Below are positions 1 through 6,090 of a stretch of DNA of 13,871 bases, in pieces. The position numbers and the translations under genes were made by a program. The notes beneath the pieces were generated by a model, which was given only the letters and a program-made list of their open reading frames with translations, had not been told where the DNA came from and ran no database searches. Location of the stretch: positions 1-13,871 of the forward strand of contig CAIOHM010000404.1 of the NCBI GenBank assembly GCA_903858055.1. The letters are read 5' to 3'. The first letter of the stretch is position 1, and the number at the start of each line of letters is the position of its first letter. Origin of the DNA: an uncultured delta proteobacterium. Its GTDB lineage: Bacteria; Myxococcota_A; Polyangia; Polyangiales; Polyangiaceae.

Positions 1-118
1 CCTCGTTGATGTCGCCCGCGGCGACCTGGGCCCCGGCCTCGTGGAGACTGCGGGCGAAGTGCGCGCCCATGCCTTGGGCTGCGCCGGTGACGATGATCTT
101 CAGGGTCTCGAGCTTCAT
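1..118 (-). CDS. SDR-family NAD(P)-dependent dehydrogenase, N-terminal fragment (cut by window edge)
   Basis: Only the first 39 codons are inside the window; the gene continues beyond base 1. The fragment starts MKLETLKIIVTGAAQGMG, so the short-chain dehydrogenase glycine motif TGxxxGMG is at residues 11-18. The second beta strand ends in an acidic residue (AAGD, Asp37), which in SDR enzymes usually favours NAD(H) over NADP(H). The ATG at 116-118 is preceded by GGAG about 7 nt upstream, which supports the start. It is the next minus-strand gene after the phasin and PhaR genes, so a PHA-related enzyme such as 3-hydroxybutyrate dehydrogenase or acetoacetyl-CoA reductase is possible. The catalytic YxxxK part is not visible, so the substrate cannot be assigned. 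Confidence 0.88.
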   Translation of the reverse strand, partial: MKLETLKIIVTGAAQGMGAHFARSLHEAGAQVAAGDINE

Positions 119-165
119 GGCGTTCTCCGGTGCGGGCAGGGTACCGCGGAAATGATCGAAGCCCC

Positions 166-193
166 CGCGCAAAGACCGCTGGGGTCTCGCGCG
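166..193 (-). terminator. hairpin downstream of the phasin gene, possible terminator
   Basis: Read on the minus strand, CGCGC-g-AGACC, loop CCAGC, GGTCT-tt-GCGCG folds into a roughly 10-bp stem with a small internal bulge. It starts 21 nt after the phasin stop codon. There is no U tract after it, so it is a weak candidate for intrinsic termination and could equally be a processing or mRNA-stabilising hairpin. Confidence 0.35.
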
Positions 194-213
194 AGGGCTC
201 GGTCGCGACGGGC

Positions 214-495
214 TCACGCCTTGGGCGCGAAGACGGTCTCGCTGCGGCGCACCATTTCGAGGGCGTTCTTGCGCCAGGCCGCCGACATCTCGAGGCCCCA
301 GTTCATCGAGTCCTTCGTGAGCTTCACGGTCTCGTCGAGCTGACTCGCGACGTGATCGTGGGCCTTCCGTTCCCAGCCCGCGAGCTCCGCCTGGGTCTTC
401 TCCGCGCGCTCCGCCCAGCCGCTCGCCACGGTGGTGAAGTCGGGCATCATCGGAAAGAAATCGCGGAGGGTCTTCTTGAGGTTCTCGGTGTTCAT
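214..495 (-). CDS. small phasin-like PHA granule-associated protein
   Basis: This encodes a 93-residue, all-helical, soluble-looking protein starting MNTENLKKTLRDFFPMMPDF. The body is rich in Ala, Glu, Lys and Trp with amphipathic helix spacing (AERAEKTQAELAGWERKAH around 30-48, then DETVKLTKDSMNWGLEMSAAW around 54-74). There is no signal peptide or membrane segment. Phasins coat PHA granules and limit their size; most are 110-190 residues, so this one is short. The start at 493-495 is chosen because AAGGA lies 6 nt upstream; an open extension to 624 runs through the promoter and is rejected. The gene sits directly downstream of the PhaR gene but behind its terminator, with its own promoter candidate and TGC-rich sites, as expected for a PhaR-controlled phasin. 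The assignment rests on composition and context rather than a catalytic motif. Confidence 0.72.
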   Translation of the reverse strand: MNTENLKKTLRDFFPMMPDFTTVASGWAERAEKTQAELAGWERKAHDHVASQLDETVKLTKDSMNWGLEMSAAWRKNALEMVRRSETVFAPKA

Positions 496-524
496 GGTCG
501 TTCCTTGCGTGGAGTTTGGGGTGT

Positions 525-533
525 CTTGCGGAG
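525..533 (+). repeat. CTTGCGGAG copy 1 (phasin leader)
   Basis: An exact copy of the 9-mer CTTGCGGAG, lying in the untranslated leader of the phasin gene (which reads on the opposite strand). The other copies I found are at 10890, 13705 and 13722, all outside genes and all in plus orientation. Confidence 0.5.
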
Positions 534-554
534 CCGTGCTCCTGCGACGCCTCC

Positions 555-584
555 AGTCTTGTGCACCGCAACACGACCTGTCAA
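555..584 (-). promoter_or_regulatory. sigma-70-like promoter candidate for the phasin gene
   Basis: On the minus strand a perfect -35 hexamer TTGACA (579-584) is followed after 18 nt by AAGACT (555-560), which matches TATAAT at 3 of 6 positions. Transcription would start near 548, about 50 nt before the ATG. The weak -10 suggests a regulated promoter. Its spacer contains the TGC-rich element described at 559-571. Confidence 0.45.
559..571 (-). promoter_or_regulatory. TGC-rich candidate PhaR operator inside the phasin promoter
   Basis: The minus-strand sequence TTGCGGTGCACAA lies between the -35 and -10 hexamers of the phasin promoter candidate. PhaR proteins studied elsewhere are reported to bind TGC-rich DNA upstream of phasin genes. 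A protein bound here would block RNA polymerase. The match is by eye. Confidence 0.35.
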
Positions 585-605
585 CGGAGCGGCGGTCGAT
601 TTTTA

Positions 606-625
606 CGCATGCGCAGCAATGCACG
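606..625 (-). promoter_or_regulatory. TGC cluster upstream of the phasin promoter
   Basis: This 20-bp stretch has four TGC triplets when read on the minus strand (TGCATTGCTGCGCATGC is its core). It is flanked by short A/T runs and lies about 22 bp upstream of the -35 hexamer. It is the densest TGC cluster I noticed in the window and a plausible second PhaR-binding site. Confidence 0.35.
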
Positions 626-656
626 AAAAAGGCGACGCTCCCCGCGGGAGGTCGCC
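626..656 (-). terminator. intrinsic (Rho-independent) terminator of phaR
   Basis: On the minus strand, starting about 32 nt after the phaR stop codon, GGCGAC-CTCCC, loop GCG, GGGAG-c-GTCGCC forms an 11-bp GC-rich stem with one bulged C. It is followed immediately by TTTTT. This is a textbook terminator and separates phaR transcription from the phasin gene. Confidence 0.88.
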
Positions 657-688
657 TCGTTCACGGAGCGCGCGGGCGCCGGGCTTCG

Positions 689-1462
689 CTACTTCTTCTT
701 CGCGGGGGCCTTCGCGGCGGCCCGGGCGCGGGGCTGCTTCGGGGCCTTCGCCGCACCAAGCAAGGCCGATTTCAGCTCGGCGAGCTCGGCGCGCAGCGTG
801 TCGATGTCGCTGCGCTCGCTGACCTCGCGGGCGGGCGGTGCGCTGCGGCGGCGCGGCGAGGAGACCTCCACCTCGGCCTCGGCCTCCATGACGGGGGCGC
901 TCGGCGGTGGGGGCGGCGGCGGCGCATGTTGCGGCGCAGAACGCGGGTCGTAACCCGGCGCGCGGCTCCACGGGTTCGCCTCGAAGAAGGGGCGCAAGAG
1001 CGGGTTCGCGTTCGCGAAGGGCCGCGAGAACGTGCTGGCGATGCCCGTGACGGCGTCGAAGGCGGAGGGCGCCTGGCGCGCGCTCAGGTAGATTTCGAGC
1101 GCCCAGGAGACGTAGCGCTGGAAGAACTCCGCGAGCCCGTCGTCGCCGAGGCGCACGAGCTGCACGAGGAGCGCCGTGGGCAAAAGGCGCGCCCCGCCGC
1201 GGGATTCGAGGATGATCTGCGCGAAGGTCGCCTGCGTGAGGTCCTCGCCCGAGACCGCGTCCACCACGCGGACGTCTGCGCCGCGCTTCACCTTGGCCGC
1301 GAGCTCCTCGAGCGTGACGTAGCGACTCTCCTCACCGTCGTAGAGGCGGCGGTTCGCGTACTTCTTGACGATCACGGGGGGCTTGGCCATGCGCCGGAGC
1401 CTGCCAAGAGCCGCCACGCGCGGCAAGCGTTTCTCCGCCTTGGTGCCGGTTGATTGTTGCAT
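689..1462 (-). CDS. phaR: PHA accumulation regulator PhaR
   Basis: This is a transcriptional repressor of PHA genes; family members bind both TGC-rich DNA and PHA polymer. The hallmark N-terminal PHB/PHA-accumulation DNA-binding domain is clear at about residues 30-90, with VKKYANRRLYD, SRYVTLEELA and GEDLTQATFAQIILE. A helical region with aromatic residues follows (about 90-130), then a proline run, an acidic Ala/Glu stretch, a short coiled coil and a histone H1-like tail ending AAKAPAKKK. The start at 1460-1462 gives 257 aa and is chosen because AAGGAG lies 9 nt upstream. The alternative start MAKPPVIVKKYANRR at 1388-1390 gives 233 aa but has no clear ribosome site. The 24 extra residues are basic. 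The gene is divergent from the seven-gene block and upstream of the phasin gene, so both are likely targets, as is phaR itself. Confidence 0.92.
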   Translation of the reverse strand: MQQSTGTKAEKRLPRVAALGRLRRMAKPPVIVKKYANRRLYDGEESRYVTLEELAAKVKRGADVRVVDAVSGEDLTQATFAQIILESRGGARLLPTALLVQLVRLGDDGLAEFFQRYVSWALEIYLSARQAPSAFDAVTGIASTFSRPFANANPLLRPFFEANPWSRAPGYDPRSAPQHAPPPPPPPSAPVMEAEAEVEVSSPRRRSAPPAREVSERSDIDTLRAELAELKSALLGAAKAPKQPRARAAAKAPAKKK

Positions 1463-1471
1463 CGCACAAAA

Positions 1472-1477
1472 CTCCTT
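1472..1477 (-). promoter_or_regulatory. ribosome binding site deciding the phaR start
   Basis: AAGGAG on the minus strand lies 9 nt before the ATG at 1460-1462. It is among the best Shine-Dalgarno matches in the window and favours the 257-residue form of PhaR over the internal start. Confidence 0.65.
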
Positions 1478-1503
1478 GACCGCTTCGTACCCCCAGGTAT
1501 GCT
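1476..1503 (+). promoter_or_regulatory. sigma-70-like promoter candidate for the seven-gene lipoprotein/PHA block
   Basis: TTGACC (1476-1481) is separated by 16 nt from TATGCT (1498-1503), matching consensus at 5 of 6 and 4 of 6 positions. Transcription would start near 1510, leaving a leader of about 250 nt before the ATG at 1762. It is the best plus-strand promoter I see ahead of the block. The long leader means a second promoter closer to the gene is possible. Confidence 0.45.
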
Positions 1504-1512
1504 GCGACGCAA
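1484..1512 (-). promoter_or_regulatory. phaR promoter candidate overlapping the divergent promoter
   Basis: On the minus strand TTGCGT (1507-1512), a 17-nt spacer and TACGAA (1484-1489) form a weak sigma-70-like arrangement. It would start transcription near 1477, just ahead of the ribosome site of phaR. It interleaves with the plus-strand promoter candidate, so one bound regulator could control both directions. Confidence 0.3.
1503..1511. promoter_or_regulatory. TGCGACGCA palindrome, candidate PhaR operator
   Basis: TGCG-A-CGCA is a perfect odd palindrome embedded in GCTGCGACGCAAC. It overlaps the -10 end and predicted start site of the plus-strand promoter and the -35 of the phaR promoter. 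TGC-rich content and position fit autoregulation by PhaR; the binding itself is inferred. Confidence 0.35.
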
Positions 1513-1588
1513 CAAGAACCACCTGCCATGAGCACCACTTTCTTCGCGAACGACCGAAGCCCGAGCGCCATCGCCCGAGCCATCGACC

Positions 1589-1606
1589 TTGCTGCATGTG
1601 CGGCAA
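1589..1606. promoter_or_regulatory. TTGC-N10-GCAA imperfect palindrome in the block leader
   Basis: TTGCTGCATGTGCGGCAA matches its own reverse complement at 14 of 18 positions and contains TGC on both strands. It lies about 80 bp downstream of the predicted start of the seven-gene transcript, where it could act as an auxiliary operator for PhaR. Confidence 0.35.
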
Positions 1607-1692
1607 TCGTCCGCCGGGCGCTCGTGAGCCCCACCCCGCACGCGCGCGCCTCCGACGAAGACGAGCGCGCGCTCTCCGCGCTTAGTTTGCGC

Positions 1693-1718
1693 GACGTCGC
1701 CTCCCCCGTGACGTCGCC
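1693..1718 (+). repeat. direct repeat GACGTCGCC x2, 17-bp period
   Basis: GACGTCGCC occurs at 1693-1701 and again at 1710-1718, each containing the GACGTC palindrome. The pair lies 44-69 bp before the first gene of the block. It could be a regulatory site or chance similarity in GC-rich DNA. Nearby at 1663-1674 is a perfect palindrome, GAGCGCGCGCTC. I see no small gene in the 299-bp gap 1463-1761. Confidence 0.25.
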
Positions 1719-1761
1719 GCGCATCTCGGCGAGCCTCTCCTCTCGAACGGTCGATCGCCCC

Positions 1762-2706
1762 ATGCGCACGGTTCTCTTCCCGCTCCTCGCCCTCTCGCTC
1801 GCCGCGCTCGCTGGCTGCTCCTCCGAGACCTCGCTCGAAGGCGCGAGCTGCCGCACGGGCGCCGAGTGCGCTTCCGGCGTCTGCCTCGCCAGCGGCACCT
1901 GCGAGCCCGCGCCGCTCACCGACGGCGGCCTCGGCCCCGGCGACGGCGCACCCCCGCTCTCGGGCGACTCGGGCGCCTGCGTCCCCAACGCCGACGGGCG
2001 CATCGATCGGGCGGAGTTTCCGGTGCGCGCGGGTTTGCGTGCAACCTACACCTACGGAACGAACGTCGCCATCGACCTGGCCGGCATCACGACCGGCACC
2101 GAGACGCGCTGGAACTTCAAGGGGCCCTTCACGAGCGACACCACGCGCGTCGTCGACGTGCAGGCGCCCGCGGGCAAGTGGTGGGCCGCGGCGTTCCCGA
2201 GCGCGAGCTACGCGCTCACCCTCGGTGCAAGCGGAGACCTCCTCGGCGTCTTCACGCTCGGCGCCACCGAGCTCGCGCTCGCGGGCGTGGTCTCCCCGAG
2301 CGACGGCGCGACCAAGACCCAGCTCGCGTACGATCCCGCGCCCGCGTTTCTGCGCTTTCCACTGCGCGTGGGCGACAGCTGGACGAGCACGTCGACCGTC
2401 ACGGGCACGGCGCAGGGCCTCGCCATCGGCCCGCTCACGGGCACGCAGTACACCGAGACCTACGCCACCACGGTGGACGCCGCGGGCACGGTCGAGGTCC
2501 CCTTCGGCACGTTCAAGGTCGTGCGCGTGCTCACTTCGCTCACGCGGCGCAACCAAGCGGGGCTGCCGATCGCCACGCTGCCCGACCGCAAGACCGTCGC
2601 GTTCGTGGCCGAGTGCTTCGGCACCGTCGCGAGCGCGACCTCCGCCGGCGGCGAGACCCGCGCCCTCTTCACCACCGCCTCCGAGCTCCAGCGCCTCGCC
2701 CCATGA
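1762..2706 (+). CDS. Cys-rich lipoprotein A, unknown function (paralogue of the 5225-6049 gene)
   Basis: I do not recognise a named family. The 314-residue protein starts with a lipoprotein signal, MRTVLFPLLALSLAALAGC, with lipobox LAGC and lipidated Cys19, so it should be anchored in the envelope. A short Cys-rich loop follows (Cys30, 36, 41, 47), then a Gly/Asp/Pro linker and a beta-rich domain from CVPNADG (Cys73) to the C terminus. That domain contains KWWAAAFPSASY, FPLRVGDSWTST and AECFGTVASAT. The whole domain is shared with the lipoprotein at 5225-6049, including Cys73 and Cys285, which may form a disulphide. The reading frame is open upstream to 1528, but the lipobox fixes the start at 1762. 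Its stop overlaps the hydrolase start (ATGA), indicating translational coupling. Confidence 0.85.
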   Translation: MRTVLFPLLALSLAALAGCSSETSLEGASCRTGAECASGVCLASGTCEPAPLTDGGLGPGDGAPPLSGDSGACVPNADGRIDRAEFPVRAGLRATYTYGTNVAIDLAGITTGTETRWNFKGPFTSDTTRVVDVQAPAGKWWAAAFPSASYALTLGASGDLLGVFTLGATELALAGVVSPSDGATKTQLAYDPAPAFLRFPLRVGDSWTSTSTVTGTAQGLAIGPLTGTQYTETYATTVDAAGTVEVPFGTFKVVRVLTSLTRRNQAGLPIATLPDRKTVAFVAECFGTVASATSAGGETRALFTTASELQRLAP

Positions 2707-3638
2707 GCACGTCGCCAGGCTTCACGCTCACCCGGACCCTCGCGCCCGTCGCCCTCGCCGCGGCGCTCGCGAGCGGCTGCGGTGCGCTCGCGTTCCACCC
2801 GACCACGCCCCCGGGCGCTCCCCAAGGCGCGACCTTCGCCACCGTCGGCGGCGTTCGCCTCCGCACGCGCGCCCTCGGAGACGCGAGCGGCACCCCCGTG
2901 CTCTTCCTCCACGGCTTCGCCTCCTCGCTCGAGACCTGGGACGCGGTGCAGCCGCTCGTGGCCAAGAGCCGCCGCACGCTCGCCGTGGACCTCAAGGGCT
3001 TCGGCTACTCGGCGCGGCCGGCCGGCGACTACTCGCCACCGGCGCAGGCGAAGATGCTCCTCGAGCTCCTCGATCAGCAGGGCATTCACGAGGTCATCGT
3101 CGTCGCGCACTCGTGGGGCACCTCGATCGCGCTCGCCATGGCGCTCGAGGCTCCGCAGCGCGTGAAGCGCCTCGCGCTCTACGACGCCTGGGCCTACGAG
3201 GAGCAGCTCCCGCCCTTCTTCCTCTGGGCGCGCACGCCGAACGTCGGCGAGTTCCTTTTTCGTGCATTCTACAAAGAGCGCCCGTACGAGCGCATCGCCT
3301 TCGCCTTCTACGATCGCGAGCGCTACGTGACCGAGCCGCTCCTCGATCTCACCGAGGCCGCCCTCGAGCGGCCGGGCACGGTGGCCGCCGCGCTCGAAGC
3401 CACGCGCGGCCAGACCTACGACGAGTGGCAGTCTCGCTACCGCAGCATTTCCGCGCCGACGCTGCTGCTTTGGGGCCGCGACGACGAAGTGACCACGCTC
3501 GCCTTCGGGGAGCGCCTCGCGCGCGAGCTCCCGAACGCGCGCCTCGCCGTGTACCCGCGGTGCGGTCATTTTCCGATGATCGAAGCCATCGGCGCTTCGA
3601 ACCGCGACCTCGCGGCCTTCCTCGCGGAGGCCCCGTGA
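2703..3638 (+). CDS. alpha/beta-hydrolase fold lipoprotein
   Basis: This is a predicted serine hydrolase of 311 residues acting on an ester or similar substrate outside the cytoplasm. The N terminus ends in ASGC (lipid-attachment Cys26). The fold is complete: oxyanion loop FLHGFASS (68-75), nucleophile elbow VVAHSWGTS with Ser137, acid Asp261 in WGRDDEV, and His289 in CGHFPM. The elbow reads AHSWG rather than the usual GHSxG, a tolerated variant in this superfamily. The region between the elbow and the acid residue holds an aromatic-rich cap (about 160-215). The ATG overlaps the stop of the preceding lipoprotein, and the stop overlaps the next ATG. Substrate is unknown; given PHA genes in the same block, hydroxyalkanoate esters or oligomers are a reasonable guess, but no sequence feature proves it. 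Confidence 0.9.
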   Translation: MSTSPGFTLTRTLAPVALAAALASGCGALAFHPTTPPGAPQGATFATVGGVRLRTRALGDASGTPVLFLHGFASSLETWDAVQPLVAKSRRTLAVDLKGFGYSARPAGDYSPPAQAKMLLELLDQQGIHEVIVVAHSWGTSIALAMALEAPQRVKRLALYDAWAYEEQLPPFFLWARTPNVGEFLFRAFYKERPYERIAFAFYDRERYVTEPLLDLTEAALERPGTVAAALEATRGQTYDEWQSRYRSISAPTLLLWGRDDEVTTLAFGERLARELPNARLAVYPRCGHFPMIEAIGASNRDLAAFLAEAP

Positions 3639-5212
3639 TGCGCCTGCGAACGCGCCCCCTCTTCGCTCTCGCGTGCGCAGCAATCGGCGGTGCGCCGGCG
3701 GCCCACGCCACGGGCCTCATGGACACGGGCGACGACCTCGTGCCCCACGACGATGCGCGCGTGGTGGTCCACGGGGCCATGCGCGTGCGCGGCGAGGCCC
3801 TCGGCAACCTGGACCTCGATCGCGGGCCGCTCGAGAACGGCGTGCCCCTCTTCCCGGTGCCGCTCGCGGACCGCAAGGGCCAGTGGCTCCTCGGCGGCGA
3901 CCTGCGCCTGCGCACGGATCTCGCGTTCTACGCGCCGGGCGGCCGCACCGCGGTGAAGGTGCGCGTCGACGTGCTCGACGACGTACCCCTCGGCGATCGC
4001 CCAGTGGGGGTGCCCGCGGCTGCCACGAGCGTCATCACGAGCGGCGACCGCGTGCTCCGCGTGAAGCGCGCGTGGGGCGAGACCGCGACGCCCGTGGGCC
4101 TCCTCGCGGCGGGCCGCATGGGCAACGCCTGGGGCACGGGCATGCTCGCCAACGGCGGCGACTGTGCGGACTGCGACAGCGGCGACGCGGCCGATCGCAT
4201 CGCGTTCGTCTCGCCTATCTTTGGCCACGTGGCCGCGCTCGCCTACGACTTCTCCGTCGCCGGCCCCACGGCGCTCCGCAAAGACGGCGTGCGCTCGGTG
4301 GCCCTCGAGCCCACGAGCGCCGTGAAGAGCCTCACCTTCGCCTTCATGCACTGGACCGACGAGCCCACGCGCAAGCGCCGCACGGGCTTCGGCCGCACGG
4401 TGTTCGACTACGGCGCCTACGCCTCCTGGCGCACGCAGGCGCGCGACGTGCCCTCGACCTACGTGCCCTTCGCCAACACGCCGCCCCTGAGCGCGCTCCA
4501 GGTGGTGGCGCGCGGCTGGCAGGCCCTTGCGCTCGACGGTTGGCTTCGTCACGAAGGCAAACACCACCGCGTGGAGCTCGAGGTCGCGCACCTGCGCGCG
4601 AGCATCGAAGACGCCTCGCTCTTGCCCGGCGTCTCGCTCGCGAAGCCCGTGCAGTCTGCACAGACAGGCCTCGTGCTCGACAGCTCGTTCCGCACGGAAG
4701 ACGACCAGCACGCGGCCGAGCTCCAGCTCGGCTACGCCTCGAGCGACGCCTCGCCGCTCTTCGCGAGCGGCAACACGCTGCGCATCCCCGCCGCCGACGG
4801 CTCGACGCAGACGATTCCCGTGCCCGAGAACGATCGCCTCGACCGCTTCTCGATGCACCCGGATTTCCGGGTCGATCGCATCTTGTTCCGCGAGCTCGTC
4901 GGGCGCGTGAGCGGCGCGGCCTACGTGCGACCTTCCGTGCGCGGCACCCTCGCGGGCAACCACACGGGCCGCCTCGTGGCGTCGCTCGCGGCCATCGCCT
5001 CCATGGCGACGAACGCGGCCTCCACCCCCGCAGGCAAGAGCTTCCTCGGCGTGGAGGTCGACCCTACGCTCGCGTGGCAGGGCACCGACGGCTTCACGCT
5101 CTCGCTCGAGGGCGCGGCCTTCTTCCCCGGCGAGGCCCTCGGCAACCCCACCGCCAAGCTCGAGGCCAAGCCTGCCGGCCTCCTGCGCGTGCGCCTCTCC
5201 TACGCCTTCTGA
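3638..5212 (+). CDS. outer-membrane beta-barrel protein, TIGR04551-like
   Basis: This 524-residue protein has a Sec signal (MRLRTRPLFALACAAIGG, cleavage near AHA-TG at residue 24) and ends in LSYAF, the terminal aromatic pattern recognised by the barrel-assembly machinery. Alternating polar and hydrophobic stretches run throughout, as in barrels (for example VRLSYAF and LVLDSSFRTEDDQHAAELQLGY). The segment GRMGNAWGTGMLANGGDC and the following ADCDSGDAADR (two Cys at 176 and 179), plus MHPDFRVDRILFRELVG, resemble my recollection of the myxobacterial family TIGR04551. That match is from memory. The function of that family is not known to me; a porin-like or surface role is inferred. Its ATG overlaps the hydrolase stop (TGATG). 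It would provide the outer-membrane component of the block. Confidence 0.82.
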   Translation: MRLRTRPLFALACAAIGGAPAAHATGLMDTGDDLVPHDDARVVVHGAMRVRGEALGNLDLDRGPLENGVPLFPVPLADRKGQWLLGGDLRLRTDLAFYAPGGRTAVKVRVDVLDDVPLGDRPVGVPAAATSVITSGDRVLRVKRAWGETATPVGLLAAGRMGNAWGTGMLANGGDCADCDSGDAADRIAFVSPIFGHVAALAYDFSVAGPTALRKDGVRSVALEPTSAVKSLTFAFMHWTDEPTRKRRTGFGRTVFDYGAYASWRTQARDVPSTYVPFANTPPLSALQVVARGWQALALDGWLRHEGKHHRVELEVAHLRASIEDASLLPGVSLAKPVQSAQTGLVLDSSFRTEDDQHAAELQLGYASSDASPLFASGNTLRIPAADGSTQTIPVPENDRLDRFSMHPDFRVDRILFRELVGRVSGAAYVRPSVRGTLAGNHTGRLVASLAAIASMATNAASTPAGKSFLGVEVDPTLAWQGTDGFTLSLEGAAFFPGEALGNPTAKLEAKPAGLLRVRLSYAF

Positions 5213-5224
5213 GTCACGGCCACG

Positions 5225-6049
5225 ATGAAACGCTTTCCTCGTTTTCTCCTGCCTCTCGCGCTCACGGCTGCGGCCGCGTGCGGGGACAACATGACCTTCG
5301 TCGAGGGCAGCGGCGAAGGCACCACGGTGCTCCCTTGTGCCCCGAACCTCGACGGGACCCTCGCGGCGAGCGAGCTCCCGGTGGTGCTCGGCGGCGAGGC
5401 GCGCTTCCGCGTGGCGAACGGCATCCCCGTGAACCTCGACGGCGTCGTGGGCAGCGACGGTCGACGTCGTTTCGACTTCGCGGGCCGCTACGGGGCCGAT
5501 CGCTTCGTGGGCTTCGGCGCGGCCTCGCTCACCGAGCGCTGGTACGCGGCGAGCTTCCCCGGTGGCGAGTTCGTGGCGGCGCTCGACGCGGCGGGCACGC
5601 TCGACGGCGTCTACTCGCGTGCGGCCGAGGGCCTTCGCCTCCACGGCGTCGCGTCGCGGCTCGAAGCGCCCGGGGAGGGCAAGACCTTGCTCGTCTACGA
5701 GGCGCCCGTGCTCGTGCTGCCGCTGCCGCTCCGCGTGGGTTCGACCTGGGTTTCGACCGGACGCGTGACCGGCGGCACGCTCCGCGGTTCGCCCTACAAC
5801 GGCACCGACCGCTACGAGGGTCTGGCCGCGGGCGCCGGCGAGCTGCGCTTGCCCGAGCTCACCTTCGCGAGCGTCCTCGAGGTGCGCCTCAAGACCACCG
5901 TGAGCCCCTCGAGCGGCGCGCCCGTCGTGCGGCGTCAGGCGGGCTTCTACGCCGAGTGCTTCGGTGAGGTCGCGCGCGCGACCGCCGCCGACAACGAAGA
6001 GAACGCGAGCTTCACCACGGCACAGGAGGTGCGGCGCTTCGCCCCGTGA
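5225..6049 (+). CDS. lipoprotein B, unknown function (paralogue of lipoprotein A)
   Basis: The protein has 274 residues with a lipoprotein-type N terminus MKRFPRFLLPLALTAAAAC, giving lipidated Cys19; Ala at -3 makes the lipobox slightly atypical. It lacks the Cys-rich loop of lipoprotein A, but from LPCAPNLDG (Cys38) onward the domain aligns along its whole length. Shared stretches are RWYAASFPGGEF, LPLRVGSTWVSTG, VVRRQAGFYAECFGEVARAT and the ending ASFTTAQEVRRFAP. The two conserved Cys (38 and 245) match Cys73 and Cys285 of lipoprotein A. It starts 12 nt after the outer-membrane gene. No catalytic motif is visible. The pair probably arose by duplication and may form surface or periplasmic partners of the barrel between them; this is inference. 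Confidence 0.85.
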   Translation: MKRFPRFLLPLALTAAAACGDNMTFVEGSGEGTTVLPCAPNLDGTLAASELPVVLGGEARFRVANGIPVNLDGVVGSDGRRRFDFAGRYGADRFVGFGAASLTERWYAASFPGGEFVAALDAAGTLDGVYSRAAEGLRLHGVASRLEAPGEGKTLLVYEAPVLVLPLPLRVGSTWVSTGRVTGGTLRGSPYNGTDRYEGLAAGAGELRLPELTFASVLEVRLKTTVSPSSGAPVVRRQAGFYAECFGEVARATAADNEENASFTTAQEVRRFAP

Positions 6050-6090
6050 AGCCCCGCGCCGTGCGGCCTACGATTTGGGAGAGAGAACAC

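Noticed and set aside
1528..1761. In-frame upstream ATG that would add 78 residues to lipoprotein A
   Set aside because: No ribosome site, unprotein-like composition, and it would bury the clear lipoprotein signal and lipobox that start at 1762.
2039..3637. Upstream extension of the barrel reading frame through the lipoprotein A and hydrolase genes
   Set aside because: The translation is Arg/Ser/Pro-rich and out of frame with two well-supported genes; the signal peptide fixes the barrel start at 3638.
3566..5644. Very long antisense open frame opposite the barrel gene (and a similar one at 10712-12787 opposite speA)
   Set aside because: Arg/His/Glu/Ala-rich translation without motifs; long antisense frames are a by-product of GC-rich codon use in the sense genes, which carry clear signal or family motifs.
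6046..6090. GTG start overlapping the lipoprotein B stop for the PhaE-like protein
   Set aside because: The ATG at 6091 has a proper GGGAG upstream and the extra 15 residues look noncoding; overlap starts are common here, so it is not fully excluded.
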